Positions 1 through 8,456 of a stretch of 64,000 nucleotides of DNA are shown piece after piece; the stretch's first letter is position 1, and each line of letters opens with the position of its first letter. Below the pieces are notes generated by a model, which was not told the DNA's origin, ran no database searches, and was given only the letters and a program-made list of their open reading frames with translations. The DNA comes from CAZSDU01 sp964605775 (GTDB taxonomy: Bacteria > Bacteroidota > Bacteroidia > Bacteroidales > FEN-979): contig CAZSDU010000002.1 of assembly GCA_964605775.1 (NCBI GenBank), forward strand, positions 1 to 64,000, given 5' to 3'. A program made the translations under genes and the position numbers.

Positions 1-59
1 GCAATCCTGAAAAACATCAGACTTATTCATTGCATTGCTGCATTTATACTAACGTCTCG

Positions 60-140
60 CTAACCGCAATTGCGCTTATACTTCCAAAAATGATGTTGCT
101 GACATCAAAATGGGGGTGATAGCCGAAGTATTGCGTTTAG
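60..140. repeat. Imperfect 81-bp inverted repeat, attC-like fold
   Basis: Outer arms CTAACCGCAA (60-69) and TTGCGTTTAG (131-140) pair at 9 of 10 positions. Inner arms TACTTC (79-84) and GAAGTA (125-130) pair perfectly. A central hairpin GATGT (92-96) / ACATC (102-106) has a five-base loop. Nine unpaired bases separate outer and inner arms on the left only, so the fold is asymmetric. Two nested arm pairs plus one-sided extra bases recall folded integron attC sites, but the ends do not match the RYYYAAC/GTTRRRY consensus well. It begins 75 bases past the stop of the neighbouring recombinase gene. It could be a recombination site, a terminator-like structure or a remnant of either. Confidence 0.5.
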
Positions 141-214
141 TAGACATATGGTTTTTAAATTCTTATCAACAAATATAGAAATAAATTTAATATGACAAAA
201 CGCTTAAAATATTT

Positions 215-1585
215 TTACAGATCAAGATTGTCGAGAGGACTTCGTAGTTGATCAAGCCCTTTGGTTGTGATATGTGTATATATCTGCGTTGTTTTGGGAT
301 TCGTATGACCAAGCAATTCCTGTATATAGCGTAAGTCGGTATTGTGCTCAAGAAGATGGGTGGCAAAGGAATGCCGTAAAGTATGCATGGTCACATGTTT
401 AAGAATCCCTGCTGACTGACATGCCTTTTTTAAAACACATTGAACACTCCGTTCCGAATACTTTCCACCGGAAACACCTTCAAATAAGAATTCCCTTGGA
501 TGATATTGTAAGTAGTATTTTCTTAATAGCTCTAGCAGTCTATTCGATAATAAGGTCACCCTATCCTTTCTGCCTTTGCCTTGATTCACACGAATAAGCA
601 TACGTTTCGAATCAATATCGGATATTCTCAGATTAAGTAACTCCCCAACTCTTAACCCAGCTGAATAAGCCATCATAATCATGCATTTATGCTTCAGATT
701 CCCGATACTTCCTATAATTGCCCTGACCTCTTCTTCACCTAATACTTCAGGAAGAAACTTCTCTTTTCTGGGACGTTCGATATAAAATGTCTCCCGCTTC
801 CTGCCAGCGATCTTCTCATAATAAAATTTAATGGCATTAATGGCCTGGTTTTGATATGATGTAGAAATACAACGATCCTCCACCAGGTAAAGTAGGTATG
901 TCATGATATCAGCTTGCGTAATCCCGTCCAAATCCCTCCCTGCATAATAATTAATAAATTCAGTGAAGCATTCAGCATAAACCTGTATCGTCCGCTCACT
1001 ATACCGCAATACTCTCATTTTATCAATAAAGGCATCCGGACACTTCCTGTATTCGCTTTGCTTTGAAAAATCTGGCCTGGGTTTTCTTCTAACCTGGGCA
1101 ATATCTTCAACATACTTGTAATCCCAGTTATGGATACTGCAGAAGTAACTTAGTTTAGCCAATATTTTTTCGGTATGCGGTAAAGTCCAGTTTCTGGTCT
1201 CAGAATCCCAGGAGAAAAGTGGAAATTGTTTCAGGTGTTCAACCAGCTTTGCATCATACTGAAAGATAAGCCGAATTCGACCATGCCTGAACCTGACAAT
1301 GAGCAATGATTTAGGTTTGACCGGAATAGAACTGACTTGCTTCTGCTGTTTGTGATTGTCCGAGTCGCGCCAGTGTATCCTCCCGTTAAAGTATTTTTTC
1401 AACTTTTCCATATTTGTAGTATGATTCTGAACAACCCAGCAGAATCCAGAAGCATCCCATCGCGCAAATCCAAGTGAACGGATGAACCTGATATCATCGG
1501 GATCTTTCGGTAACCTGAGGAGAATATTCCTACCCGTAAGAATGGCCTCAACAGCATTTTGTGGTTTTAAGGTTTCTGTCTTCAT
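215..1585 (-). CDS. Tyrosine recombinase/integrase with duplicated N-terminal module
   Basis: A 456-residue site-specific recombinase that would cut and rejoin DNA through a 3'-phosphotyrosine. The catalytic set looks complete: R312 (in AGLRVGELLNLR), K338, H401 and R404 (HTLRH), H427 (LLGH) and Y436. A SAM-like core-binding domain lies near 185-265. The C-terminal tail RSPLDNL resembles integron integrases, but the extra IntI-specific segment between the K and HxxR patches is absent, so this is an IntI/XerC relative and not a true IntI. Residues 20-66 and 103-148 are two copies of a roughly 45-residue module with WD(x5)W at 43-50 and 126-133, loosely like SMARCAL1 HARP repeats. Start: the open frame extends 63 codons further upstream, but that extension is Cys-rich and unlike a domain, so ATG at 1585 is preferred. 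Its partner DNA is unknown. Confidence 0.85.
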   Translation of the reverse strand: MKTETLKPQNAVEAILTGRNILLRLPKDPDDIRFIRSLGFARWDASGFCWVVQNHTTNMEKLKKYFNGRIHWRDSDNHKQQKQVSSIPVKPKSLLIVRFRHGRIRLIFQYDAKLVEHLKQFPLFSWDSETRNWTLPHTEKILAKLSYFCSIHNWDYKYVEDIAQVRRKPRPDFSKQSEYRKCPDAFIDKMRVLRYSERTIQVYAECFTEFINYYAGRDLDGITQADIMTYLLYLVEDRCISTSYQNQAINAIKFYYEKIAGRKRETFYIERPRKEKFLPEVLGEEEVRAIIGSIGNLKHKCMIMMAYSAGLRVGELLNLRISDIDSKRMLIRVNQGKGRKDRVTLLSNRLLELLRKYYLQYHPREFLFEGVSGGKYSERSVQCVLKKACQSAGILKHVTMHTLRHSFATHLLEHNTDLRYIQELLGHTNPKTTQIYTHITTKGLDQLRSPLDNLDL

Positions 1586-1624
1586 AATGATAATTGTTAC
1601 GTTTACTTCGTATATTGGACAGTT

Positions 1625-1644
1625 CCCGCAATAAAAATTACGGG
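1625..1644. repeat. 8-bp stem, 4-base loop hairpin upstream of the recombinase
   Basis: CCCGCAAT (1625-1632) and ATTACGGG (1637-1644) pair at 7 of 8 positions around an AAAA loop. It lies 40 bases upstream of the chosen recombinase start, between that gene and the divergent 185-residue gene. Possible operator or recombinase-binding site; no function is shown. No clear TAnnTTTG promoter was found in 1586-1789 on either strand. Confidence 0.35.
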
Positions 1645-1789
1645 TTCGTTGACATTTTTCTAATAAAAGTAAAATGCTTAATCCTGTTCGGAGGCAAAAG
1701 GTGATAGGCCAGAGTGTTTTTTTTTTGCGCATGCAACTTTTTTCCTCCTTTTTATTTCTATGGATTATGACCAACAGCTAATCAGGTAA

Positions 1790-2347
1790 ATGAAATCAAC
1801 AAAGAAAAACATCCTCAGTGGTTATAGCGGAAAGATCGGTAGCTCAGGACTGTATAAACGTGAATTAAATGGACAGGAAATAATTCAGTCCTGCCCGAAA
1901 CGAAGAAAAGCTAAAAAACCGACAAGGGAAAATATATCCTTCGCTCAGGCTGTCTGTTATGCATCTGGCATTCAATCAAATCCTGAATTGCTGGCCCTCT
2001 ATGAAGCGGCTTCAACCGGAGGATCCTGCAACGCCGTGTCCATGGCCGTGAAAGATTACCTGAAACCGGCCGTGATCGCCAAAGTGGTAACAACAGGCTA
2101 CCGGGGACAAACAGGATACCGGATTAAAATTCATGTCGAAAACGTGGTTCCGGTGAAATCAGTGAAAGTAAGCCTGGAAGATCCCAACGGAGAACCCATT
2201 GAATCCGGCTTTGCAATCCGCCAAAAGGACAGTGGCGATTGGGTTTTTACTACCCGTCAGCCCAATCCACAATATAAAAATTCCGTTTTGCTCATCGAAA
2301 GCCTCGACCTGCCCGGCCATAAGGTAAGCTGGACCAGGGTTCTGTGA
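1790..2347 (+). CDS. Protein of unknown function, 185 residues
   Basis: Not recognised. The N-terminal 50 residues are basic (GYSGKIGSSGLYKRE, then CPKRRKAKKPTREN) and are followed by a helical stretch. The C-terminal part from about residue 90 alternates like a small beta domain (VKSVKVSLEDPNGEPI). No signal peptide or membrane segment. The start faintly resembles the GKxG...NG...RS.P opening of small Bacteroidota proteins such as DUF6266, but this is a by-eye impression. It is divergent from the recombinase with about 200 bases between them, and may belong to the same mobile segment. No convincing ribosome site or promoter is visible. Confidence 0.6.
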   Translation: MKSTKKNILSGYSGKIGSSGLYKRELNGQEIIQSCPKRRKAKKPTRENISFAQAVCYASGIQSNPELLALYEAASTGGSCNAVSMAVKDYLKPAVIAKVVTTGYRGQTGYRIKIHVENVVPVKSVKVSLEDPNGEPIESGFAIRQKDSGDWVFTTRQPNPQYKNSVLLIESLDLPGHKVSWTRVL

Positions 2348-2599
2348 CCACTCCCGGAATATCTGTTGACTGCTAAAGCGTCTTACTGTGTGCCCTTAAT
2401 GACGGTATCAGGACGGAAGCAAGGCGGAAGCACCCCGGTACCACCCTCCATCTATACTATACCTTAATTGGACAAGCCTTATAGGAACATTGAACACCCC
2501 TTAATCAATCTTTAAACAAACCATATGCCATCCCTGCCTACGGCCAGGCATCCACCATGATTAATCCCATTCACTTCACGATATAATAAGATAAAATCT
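2348..2599. other. Intergenic stretch before pfkA
   Basis: About 250 bases without a supportable gene. It contains a small hairpin TGCCT (2535-2539) / AGGCA (2546-2550) of a kind often scattered in Bacteroidota spacers. No tRNA, riboswitch or terminator with a T-run was recognised. The junction between the accessory-looking left end and the core genome probably falls here. Confidence 0.4.
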
Positions 2600-2607
2600 T
2601 ACCTTTG
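2600..2607 (+). promoter_or_regulatory. pfkA promoter -7 element TACCTTTG
   Basis: Exact match to the Bacteroidota -7 consensus TAnnTTTG. Transcription would begin near 2612, which excludes an in-frame ATG at 2605 and supports ATG 2638 as the pfkA start. Confidence 0.65.
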
Positions 2608-2637
2608 TTTTTCATAGTGAATTTTAAATACATTCCA

Positions 2638-3618
2638 ATGGCTTCAATTACAAAAATAGCCGTGATGACTTCAGGCGGCGACTCTCCGGGGATGAATGCT
2701 GCCATTCGGGCGGTAGTGCGTACCGGGATATACATGGGGCTGGATGTCTTTGGCATCTACCGAGGATATGAAGGACTGATTGACGGACAGATCGAACCCC
2801 TGTTCAGCCACTCCGTTTCCAACATCATACAGCGTGGGGGAACCATCCTTAAAACTGCCCGCTCTCAGCGGTTCATGACTTATGAAGGACGGCTTAAAGC
2901 CTATCAGCAACTTCAGGATCGTAAAATTGATGCCTTTGTGGCCATCGGGGGTAACGGGACCTTTACCGGCGCATCTATGTTTGATGCCGAATTTAACTTC
3001 CCCGTCATAGGCCTTCCCGGAACCATCGATAACGATCTCTATGGCACCGATGCCACCATTGGCTACGATACCGCGATCAATACGGTGGTGGAGGCAGCCG
3101 ACAAAATACGCGATACCGCCACTGCCCATGAACGGCTTTTTTTTATTGAAGTCATGGGACGGGATGCCGGATTCATTGCCCTTCGCAGCGGTATCGCCTG
3201 CGGGGCGGAATTTATCCTCGTCCCCGAAACCACTACCTATATTGATAACCTTGCCAGGCTGCTGAAACATGATATGCGGAAAAATAAAACTTCCGGCATC
3301 GTCATCGTGGCCGAAGGTGACGACGTGGGAGGCGCCTATGAAGTAGCACGGAAAGTCAAGGAAAAATTACCGGAAATCGATACCCGGGTAACGGTTCTCG
3401 GACATATCCAGAGAGGTGGCTCCCCCAGCGCTTTCGATCGTGTGCTGGCCAGCACCCTCGGCCTGATGGCGGTCAAAGGACTGATGGATGGAAAAAGGGG
3501 AGTAATGGCCGGAATCATGGATAAACAGGTGGTATTCACCCCTTTCGAAAAGGCCATTAAACACCACAAAGACATCAACAAGGAAATGCTGGAAATGTCG
3601 CGTATCCTTGCCCTCTAA
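2638..3618 (+). CDS. pfkA: 6-phosphofructokinase
   Basis: Glycolytic phosphorylation of fructose 6-phosphate to the 1,6-bisphosphate in the cytoplasm. The 326-residue protein has the family length. Visible motifs: TSGGDSPGMN near 11-20, the base-containing PGTIDND at 127-133, MGRDAGF near 173-179 and GHIQRGGSPSAFDR near the C-terminus. Gly after GGN (GGNGT, 104-108) and Gly before TIDND are the pattern of ATP-dependent rather than PPi-dependent enzymes. The usual GGDG(S/T) aspartate, which helps hold Mg-ATP, is Asn here. The start is set by the promoter element at 2600-2607. It is followed after 15 bases by priA in the same frame, so the two are probably co-transcribed. Confidence 0.95.
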   Translation: MASITKIAVMTSGGDSPGMNAAIRAVVRTGIYMGLDVFGIYRGYEGLIDGQIEPLFSHSVSNIIQRGGTILKTARSQRFMTYEGRLKAYQQLQDRKIDAFVAIGGNGTFTGASMFDAEFNFPVIGLPGTIDNDLYGTDATIGYDTAINTVVEAADKIRDTATAHERLFFIEVMGRDAGFIALRSGIACGAEFILVPETTTYIDNLARLLKHDMRKNKTSGIVIVAEGDDVGGAYEVARKVKEKLPEIDTRVTVLGHIQRGGSPSAFDRVLASTLGLMAVKGLMDGKRGVMAGIMDKQVVFTPFEKAIKHHKDINKEMLEMSRILAL

Positions 3619-3633
3619 ACTTATTTTATATCC

Positions 3634-6120
3634 TTGGAACGGATTACTTACTTCGCTGATGTCCTGCTGCCTCTGCCGGTAAAAGGTAAATTCACTTACC
3701 GGGTACCCTTTGAACTGAATGATGCCATCCGGGAGGGGATCAGGGTGGTCGTGCAGTTCGGCCACCGGAAAATCTATACCGCCATCGTTTGTAAGCTTCA
3801 TGAAAAACCTCCTCAGGGTTATATCCCGAAATATATCCTCTCCGTTCTGGATGATCACCCGGTGATTTTTCCTGAACAACTTGATTTCTGGGAATGGATT
3901 TCTTCCTATTATCTCTGTTCTCCCGGGGAAGTCATGAATGCAGCTTTACCGGCGGCCTATAAACTGGCTTCTGAAACAAGCGTCGCCATCAACCCTGGTT
4001 TTCAGCAGGATACCCAATCCCTTACGGAGAAAGAATATCTTCTTATAGAGGCATTGCATCATCGAAATAAACTGAAAATCAGTGAAATCATTAGGATTCT
4101 TGATCAGCAGAAGATTTTCCCTCTCATTAAAACCATGATTGAAAAGGGTATGATCGTCGTGGAAGAAGAACTCAAACACCGGTTTGCCCCTAAGATGGAA
4201 GTATTTGTCAGGCTTAGCAGAGAGTATGATGGAAATGAAGACGCCCTCAGGTACTTATTCGATAAATTGGAAAAAAGAGCAGGAAATCAACTGGCAATGC
4301 TCATGGTCTTCCTGCAACTTTCAGACTATGGTAAACAGAAAGAACTGAAAAGGACGGAATTGCTGAAGAAGTCTTCCCTTAAGCAGTCTGCACTGGACGC
4401 CCTGGTTAAAAAAAAGGTTTTTGAAGTGAAAGAAAGAATCATCAGTCGGTTGGAAGCCTTTGATCAGCTTGCTGATTCTGATGATATTCAGCTCTCTCCG
4501 ATTCAGTCGCAAGCATTGGATGAAATCCATGATGGCTTTGCTGTACGGGATGTGGTATTACTTCATGGCATCACTTCAAGCGGGAAGACAGAATTGTACA
4601 TCAAACTGATCCGTGAAACCCTCGACAGGGGGAAACAGGTGCTTTACCTGCTTCCCGAAATTGCCCTGACGACCCAGATCATCAACCGCCTGAGGAAATA
4701 TTATGGGGAAAAGGTAGGCGTATATCACTCCCGTTTCAATGAGAATGAAAAAGTGGAAATCTGGCAGCGAGTGATCCGGAAAACCGGAGATGGTCCCGCT
4801 TGCTTTGATATCATTCTCGGGGCTCGTTCAGCGGTTTTTCTGCCGTTTTCCGATCTGGGGCTGGTCATCGTGGATGAAGAACACGATACGTCTTTCAAAC
4901 AAACCGACCCTGCTCCACGATACCATGGCCGTGATGTAGCCATATACCTGGCCAGGAAACATGGCGCTAAAGTTGTGCTCGGGAGCGCAACCCCCTCCGT
5001 CGAGAGCTATTATAATGCCAGTCAGGGGAAATATGCCCTGGTGGAACTGAATGTGCGTTATGGTCAGATGGAACTTCCCCTGGTTCGCATCGTTGACTGC
5101 AAGGATGAAATGCGAAAGGGGAGAATGAAAACCCATTTTTCATCTGTCCTGCTTGAACAGTTGGAAGAAACCCTTTCCCTGCAGGAACAATCCATTATCT
5201 TTCAGAACCGGCGTGGGTTTTCTCCCCGCCTCGAATGCGAAAGCTGTCACTGGATGCCGCAATGCAGGAACTGTGATGTGACCTTGGTGTATCATAAAAA
5301 AAGCAATCAGTTACGTTGCCACTATTGCGGGTATGTCAGCCGGGTACCCGATCATTGCCCGGAATGCAAAGGGAAAAACCTCAGTTTAAAAGGTTTTGGC
5401 ACTGAAAAGGTAGAGGAAGAGCTGGGAGTGTTTTTTCCGAAAGCCGTGATTGCCCGTATGGATTTAGACACCACCCGTTCCAGGCATGCATACCAGCAGA
5501 TCCTGGGTGATTTCGGTGACCGTAAGATCGATATTCTGGTGGGAACGCAAATGGTCACCAAGGGACTTGATTTCGATCATGTCAGCACGGTTTGCATCCT
5601 GAATGCCGACAATATGCTGAGTTTTCCTGATTTCCGTGCCACTGAACGCAGTTTTCAGCTTATGGCCCAGGTCAGCGGACGGTCGGGACGAAAGCATAAG
5701 AGAGGAATGGTGATCATCCAGACCTATCGCCCGGATCATCCGGTACTGAAAGAGGTTGTTAACAACGACTACCTTTCTATGTACAAGCAGTTATTGCCAG
5801 AAAGGCAGAAGTTTTGTTATCCGCCGTTTTACCGTTTGATTCTGATTAAACTGAAGCACAGGCAGGCGGAGGAACTGAACCGGGCTTCCTCATTGCTGGC
5901 TTCAAAGCTCAGAAAAGTGTTCGGAAAAAGAGTGCTGGGACCGGAATTCCCTGTGGTAGGTCGCATCATGAATTATTACATCAAGCATATCCTGTTAAAA
6001 ATTGAAAAGGATACTTCAGTGAAAATGGTTAAGGAAAAGCTGATGGACGAGATAGAAACCTTTCAGCAGGAGTATACATCCGGTAAGCTGAGAATTACTG
6101 TGGATGTTGACCCCCAGTAG
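3634..6120 (+). CDS. priA: Primosomal protein N' (replication restart helicase)
   Basis: 3'-to-5' superfamily 2 helicase that reloads the replisome at collapsed forks. N-terminal DNA-binding region 1-110; Walker A GITSSGKTELY and DEEH box in the helicase core; zinc-binding cysteines in CESCHWMPQCRNCD, CHYCGY and CPECKG; then a C-terminal helicase lobe with VSGRSGR. Length 828 is normal for Bacteroidota PriA. The start is TTG at 3634: the pfkA stop lies in the same frame at 3616-3618 and no ATG fits between, and the sequence ERITYFADVLLPLP right after TTG is the typical PriA N-terminus. Its 3' end overlaps the convergent FtsB-like gene by 26 bases. Confidence 0.95.
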   Translation: MERITYFADVLLPLPVKGKFTYRVPFELNDAIREGIRVVVQFGHRKIYTAIVCKLHEKPPQGYIPKYILSVLDDHPVIFPEQLDFWEWISSYYLCSPGEVMNAALPAAYKLASETSVAINPGFQQDTQSLTEKEYLLIEALHHRNKLKISEIIRILDQQKIFPLIKTMIEKGMIVVEEELKHRFAPKMEVFVRLSREYDGNEDALRYLFDKLEKRAGNQLAMLMVFLQLSDYGKQKELKRTELLKKSSLKQSALDALVKKKVFEVKERIISRLEAFDQLADSDDIQLSPIQSQALDEIHDGFAVRDVVLLHGITSSGKTELYIKLIRETLDRGKQVLYLLPEIALTTQIINRLRKYYGEKVGVYHSRFNENEKVEIWQRVIRKTGDGPACFDIILGARSAVFLPFSDLGLVIVDEEHDTSFKQTDPAPRYHGRDVAIYLARKHGAKVVLGSATPSVESYYNASQGKYALVELNVRYGQMELPLVRIVDCKDEMRKGRMKTHFSSVLLEQLEETLSLQEQSIIFQNRRGFSPRLECESCHWMPQCRNCDVTLVYHKKSNQLRCHYCGYVSRVPDHCPECKGKNLSLKGFGTEKVEEELGVFFPKAVIARMDLDTTRSRHAYQQILGDFGDRKIDILVGTQMVTKGLDFDHVSTVCILNADNMLSFPDFRATERSFQLMAQVSGRSGRKHKRGMVIIQTYRPDHPVLKEVVNNDYLSMYKQLLPERQKFCYPPFYRLILIKLKHRQAEELNRASSLLASKLRKVFGKRVLGPEFPVVGRIMNYYIKHILLKIEKDTSVKMVKEKLMDEIETFQQEYTSGKLRITVDVDPQ

Positions 6121-6400
6121 TATCGATCATCAGGAAAACATCTTCCCCTTCTTTTTTCATCAGGTAACGTTCCCTGGCAAATTTCTCCAGTTTGGCCGTG
6201 TCGGTGGTGATTTCCCTGAGGAGGGTGGAATCTTTCCTGATCTCATCACGGTAAAATTTCCGCTCTTTCTGGAGTTCCTCAAGCCTGGATTTCAATCTTC
6301 CCCGAGTGAGGATATTGTTGCTGTCGAAAAATACCATCCAACCCAGAAAAATCAGGGTGGCAATAAAGTACTTATTCAACAAAAAACGCAATATTTTCAC
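6095..6400 (-). CDS. FtsB/DivIC-like septum formation protein
   Basis: A 101-residue bitopic protein: a short cytoplasmic N-terminus, one membrane helix at about 9-25 (FIATLIFLGWMVFF), then a coiled coil (RLKSRLEELQKERKFYRDEI) and the FARERYLMKKEGEDVF segment typical of FtsB/DivIC. It is expected to link FtsL and the FtsQ/DivIB subcomplex at the division septum. It lies one base after ppk1 and is probably co-transcribed with sixA and ppk1. Its last 26 bases overlap the 3' end of convergent priA. Confidence 0.85.
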   Translation of the reverse strand: MKILRFLLNKYFIATLIFLGWMVFFDSNNILTRGRLKSRLEELQKERKFYRDEIRKDSTLLREITTDTAKLEKFARERYLMKKEGEDVFLMIDTTGGQHPQ

Positions 6401-6401
6401 C

Positions 6402-8456
6402 CTATTGATTTCCTTTCAGGTATTGATAAATTTCTGTCTGTGACCTGACTTCAGGTTCCCGTGTGGATTTATAGCGGTTGGGACTTCCCTGTCCTATGAT
6501 CCTGGCTTTTGTATTGTCGCGTAACTGAATGTCGAGCATCTGTTGTATTTCAGCCTGGATGGATGGGTCGAATACAGGGCAGGCAACTTCTATCCGGTTG
6601 TCGAAATTACGGATCATCCAGTCGGCAGAAGTGATATAATACCGGGGGTCTCCGTTGTTGGCAAAAACGATCACCCTGCTGTGTTCAAGAAACCTGCCGA
6701 CAATGCTGATGGCTTCAATATTTTCGCTGAGTCCGGGGATGCCGGGAACGAGCACACAGATCCCGCGTATGATCAGTTTGATTTTCACCCCGGCCTGGCT
6801 TGCTTTGTAGAGTTTCTTCACGGTAGCTTCATCCACCAGGTTATTTAGCTTGATGATCACCCAGGAGGCTTTCCCTTCCTCGGCATTTCTGATCTCCCGG
6901 TTCAGCATTTTCAGGAAGTGATTGCGCATCTGAAAAGGAGCCATGATCAGGGTCCTGAACTTATAGGGCTTGTAGGTGGCTTCCATCAGGTGGAAGGCAT
7001 TGATGACATCGAGACATATTTCCGGATTGGAAGTCAGTAAACTATCATCGGCATAAATCCTGGCGGTATCCTCATTGAAGTTTCCCGTCCCGATAAAGGA
7101 ATAAAACTTATTGATATTGCTTTCCTTTCTGCGGATCAGGATCAATTTGGAATGGACTTTAAAACCCGGGATGCCATGGATGACTTTGACACCTTCTTCA
7201 CGCAGCCTTTCTGTCCAGAAGATATTTGCTTCTTCATCGAATCTTGCCTGCAGTTCCATGAAGACCGTCACAAATTTACCATTCCTTGAGGCATTGATCA
7301 GGGCATTGATGACGCTTGAATTCCTGGCTGCCCGGTAGATGGTAATTTTAATGGATCTGACTTTAGGATCGATGGAGGCTTCACGCAGGAGATCGATGAT
7401 GTATTGGAAGGACTGAAAAGGAAAATGAAGCATTACATCCTTTTGCCTGATCACCGACAGTATGCTTTTATTGGTTGGCAGATCGGCATGACGAAGCGGG
7501 GGCATGGGTTCATTTTCAAGTTCCGGATGACCCAGGTTGGGGAAATACATAAAATCTTTGAAATTATGGTATCTCCCTCCACCGCGGATGGGGTCGTCTT
7601 TGGTAATTCCCAATCGTTTGGTGATGATCTTCAGCAGATCGTCAGGGATGGCTTTGTCGTAAACAAAACGTACGGGAATTCCCCTTTTTCTTTGTTTCAG
7701 ACTGTCGGAGATAATCTCCAGGAAGCTTTTTGAAACATCGGTGTCGAAATCGAGCTCAGCATCCCTTGTAATTTTCACCGTAAAGGCAGCGAAAGTATCA
7801 TATCCGAAAATGGAGAAAATCTCAGAAAGACAGAAACGGATCACATCATCCAGCAGGATCACGAATTTTCTTTCTTCTTTATTGGGAAGGATCAGAAAGC
7901 GGGAGACGATTTTGGTCGGGACTTCAATGAGGGCATAATCATGTTTGCCTTTATTGGATGAACGTCCGAGGGTCACGGCCAGGTATATGGATTTATCGCG
8001 CAGGGTAGTGAGGTCGCGGAGGTTGGTGATCATGATGGGAAAAAGCGCCACCCTGACTTTATCCATAAAATACCGACGGACGAATTCTCCCTGTTCTTCC
8101 GAAAGTTCCTGCTCATTGACGATCAGGATATCATGCTGTGCCAGCTCCCTGACGATGTCCTCATAGATGTGGATAAAATCCTTTTCCTGGGATTGCACGA
8201 TCTCGGTCACCTCCTTCAGGATTTTCCTGGGGTTGATGTAGGTGTCGTAATGCAATTGATTGACCTTGATCATCCTGTTCAGGGTCGCCACCCTGACCCT
8301 GAAGAATTCATCACGGTTATTTGAAAAAATACCTAAAAATTTCAGGCGTTCGATCAAGGGGTTTCTGGGATCGGCAGCTTCCTGCAGGACCCTGCCGTTG
8401 AAATGCAGCCAACTGATCTCACGGTTGAGGATGGTGTTTTTAGGTTTTTTTTCCAT
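6402..8456 (-). CDS. ppk1: Polyphosphate kinase 1
   Basis: Reversible transfer of the ATP gamma-phosphate onto polyphosphate through a phosphohistidine intermediate. The 684-residue protein carries all PPK1 domains: N-terminal helices (NREISWLHFNGRVLQEA), head domain, and two phospholipase-D-like catalytic domains. The autophosphorylated His is in the GFKVHSKLILIRR motif and the second catalytic His is in FLEHSR; GTGNFNEDTARIYAD and SADWMIRNFDNR are also present. Its start lies inside the end of sixA (17-base overlap), suggesting translational coupling. One base separates it from the FtsB-like gene. Confidence 0.96.
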   Translation of the reverse strand: MEKKPKNTILNREISWLHFNGRVLQEAADPRNPLIERLKFLGIFSNNRDEFFRVRVATLNRMIKVNQLHYDTYINPRKILKEVTEIVQSQEKDFIHIYEDIVRELAQHDILIVNEQELSEEQGEFVRRYFMDKVRVALFPIMITNLRDLTTLRDKSIYLAVTLGRSSNKGKHDYALIEVPTKIVSRFLILPNKEERKFVILLDDVIRFCLSEIFSIFGYDTFAAFTVKITRDAELDFDTDVSKSFLEIISDSLKQRKRGIPVRFVYDKAIPDDLLKIITKRLGITKDDPIRGGGRYHNFKDFMYFPNLGHPELENEPMPPLRHADLPTNKSILSVIRQKDVMLHFPFQSFQYIIDLLREASIDPKVRSIKITIYRAARNSSVINALINASRNGKFVTVFMELQARFDEEANIFWTERLREEGVKVIHGIPGFKVHSKLILIRRKESNINKFYSFIGTGNFNEDTARIYADDSLLTSNPEICLDVINAFHLMEATYKPYKFRTLIMAPFQMRNHFLKMLNREIRNAEEGKASWVIIKLNNLVDEATVKKLYKASQAGVKIKLIIRGICVLVPGIPGLSENIEAISIVGRFLEHSRVIVFANNGDPRYYITSADWMIRNFDNRIEVACPVFDPSIQAEIQQMLDIQLRDNTKARIIGQGSPNRYKSTREPEVRSQTEIYQYLKGNQ

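Noticed and set aside
215..1774. True integron integrase (IntI)
   Set aside because: The C-terminal tail is IntI-like, but the extra IntI segment between the Lys and HxxR patches is missing, and the flanking repeat does not fit the attC end consensus well.
2348..2599. tRNA or small RNA in the spacer before pfkA
   Set aside because: No cloverleaf pattern, T-loop sequence or terminator hairpin with T-run was found.
2671..3270. 199-codon antisense frame inside pfkA
   Set aside because: Composition is that of a shadow of pfkA; no domain, promoter or conserved pattern.
2605..6120. pfkA and priA in one reading frame as a possible fusion gene with a stop between
   Set aside because: Each part is full length with its own normal N- and C-terminus. 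The shared frame is coincidence; TTG 3634 starts priA.
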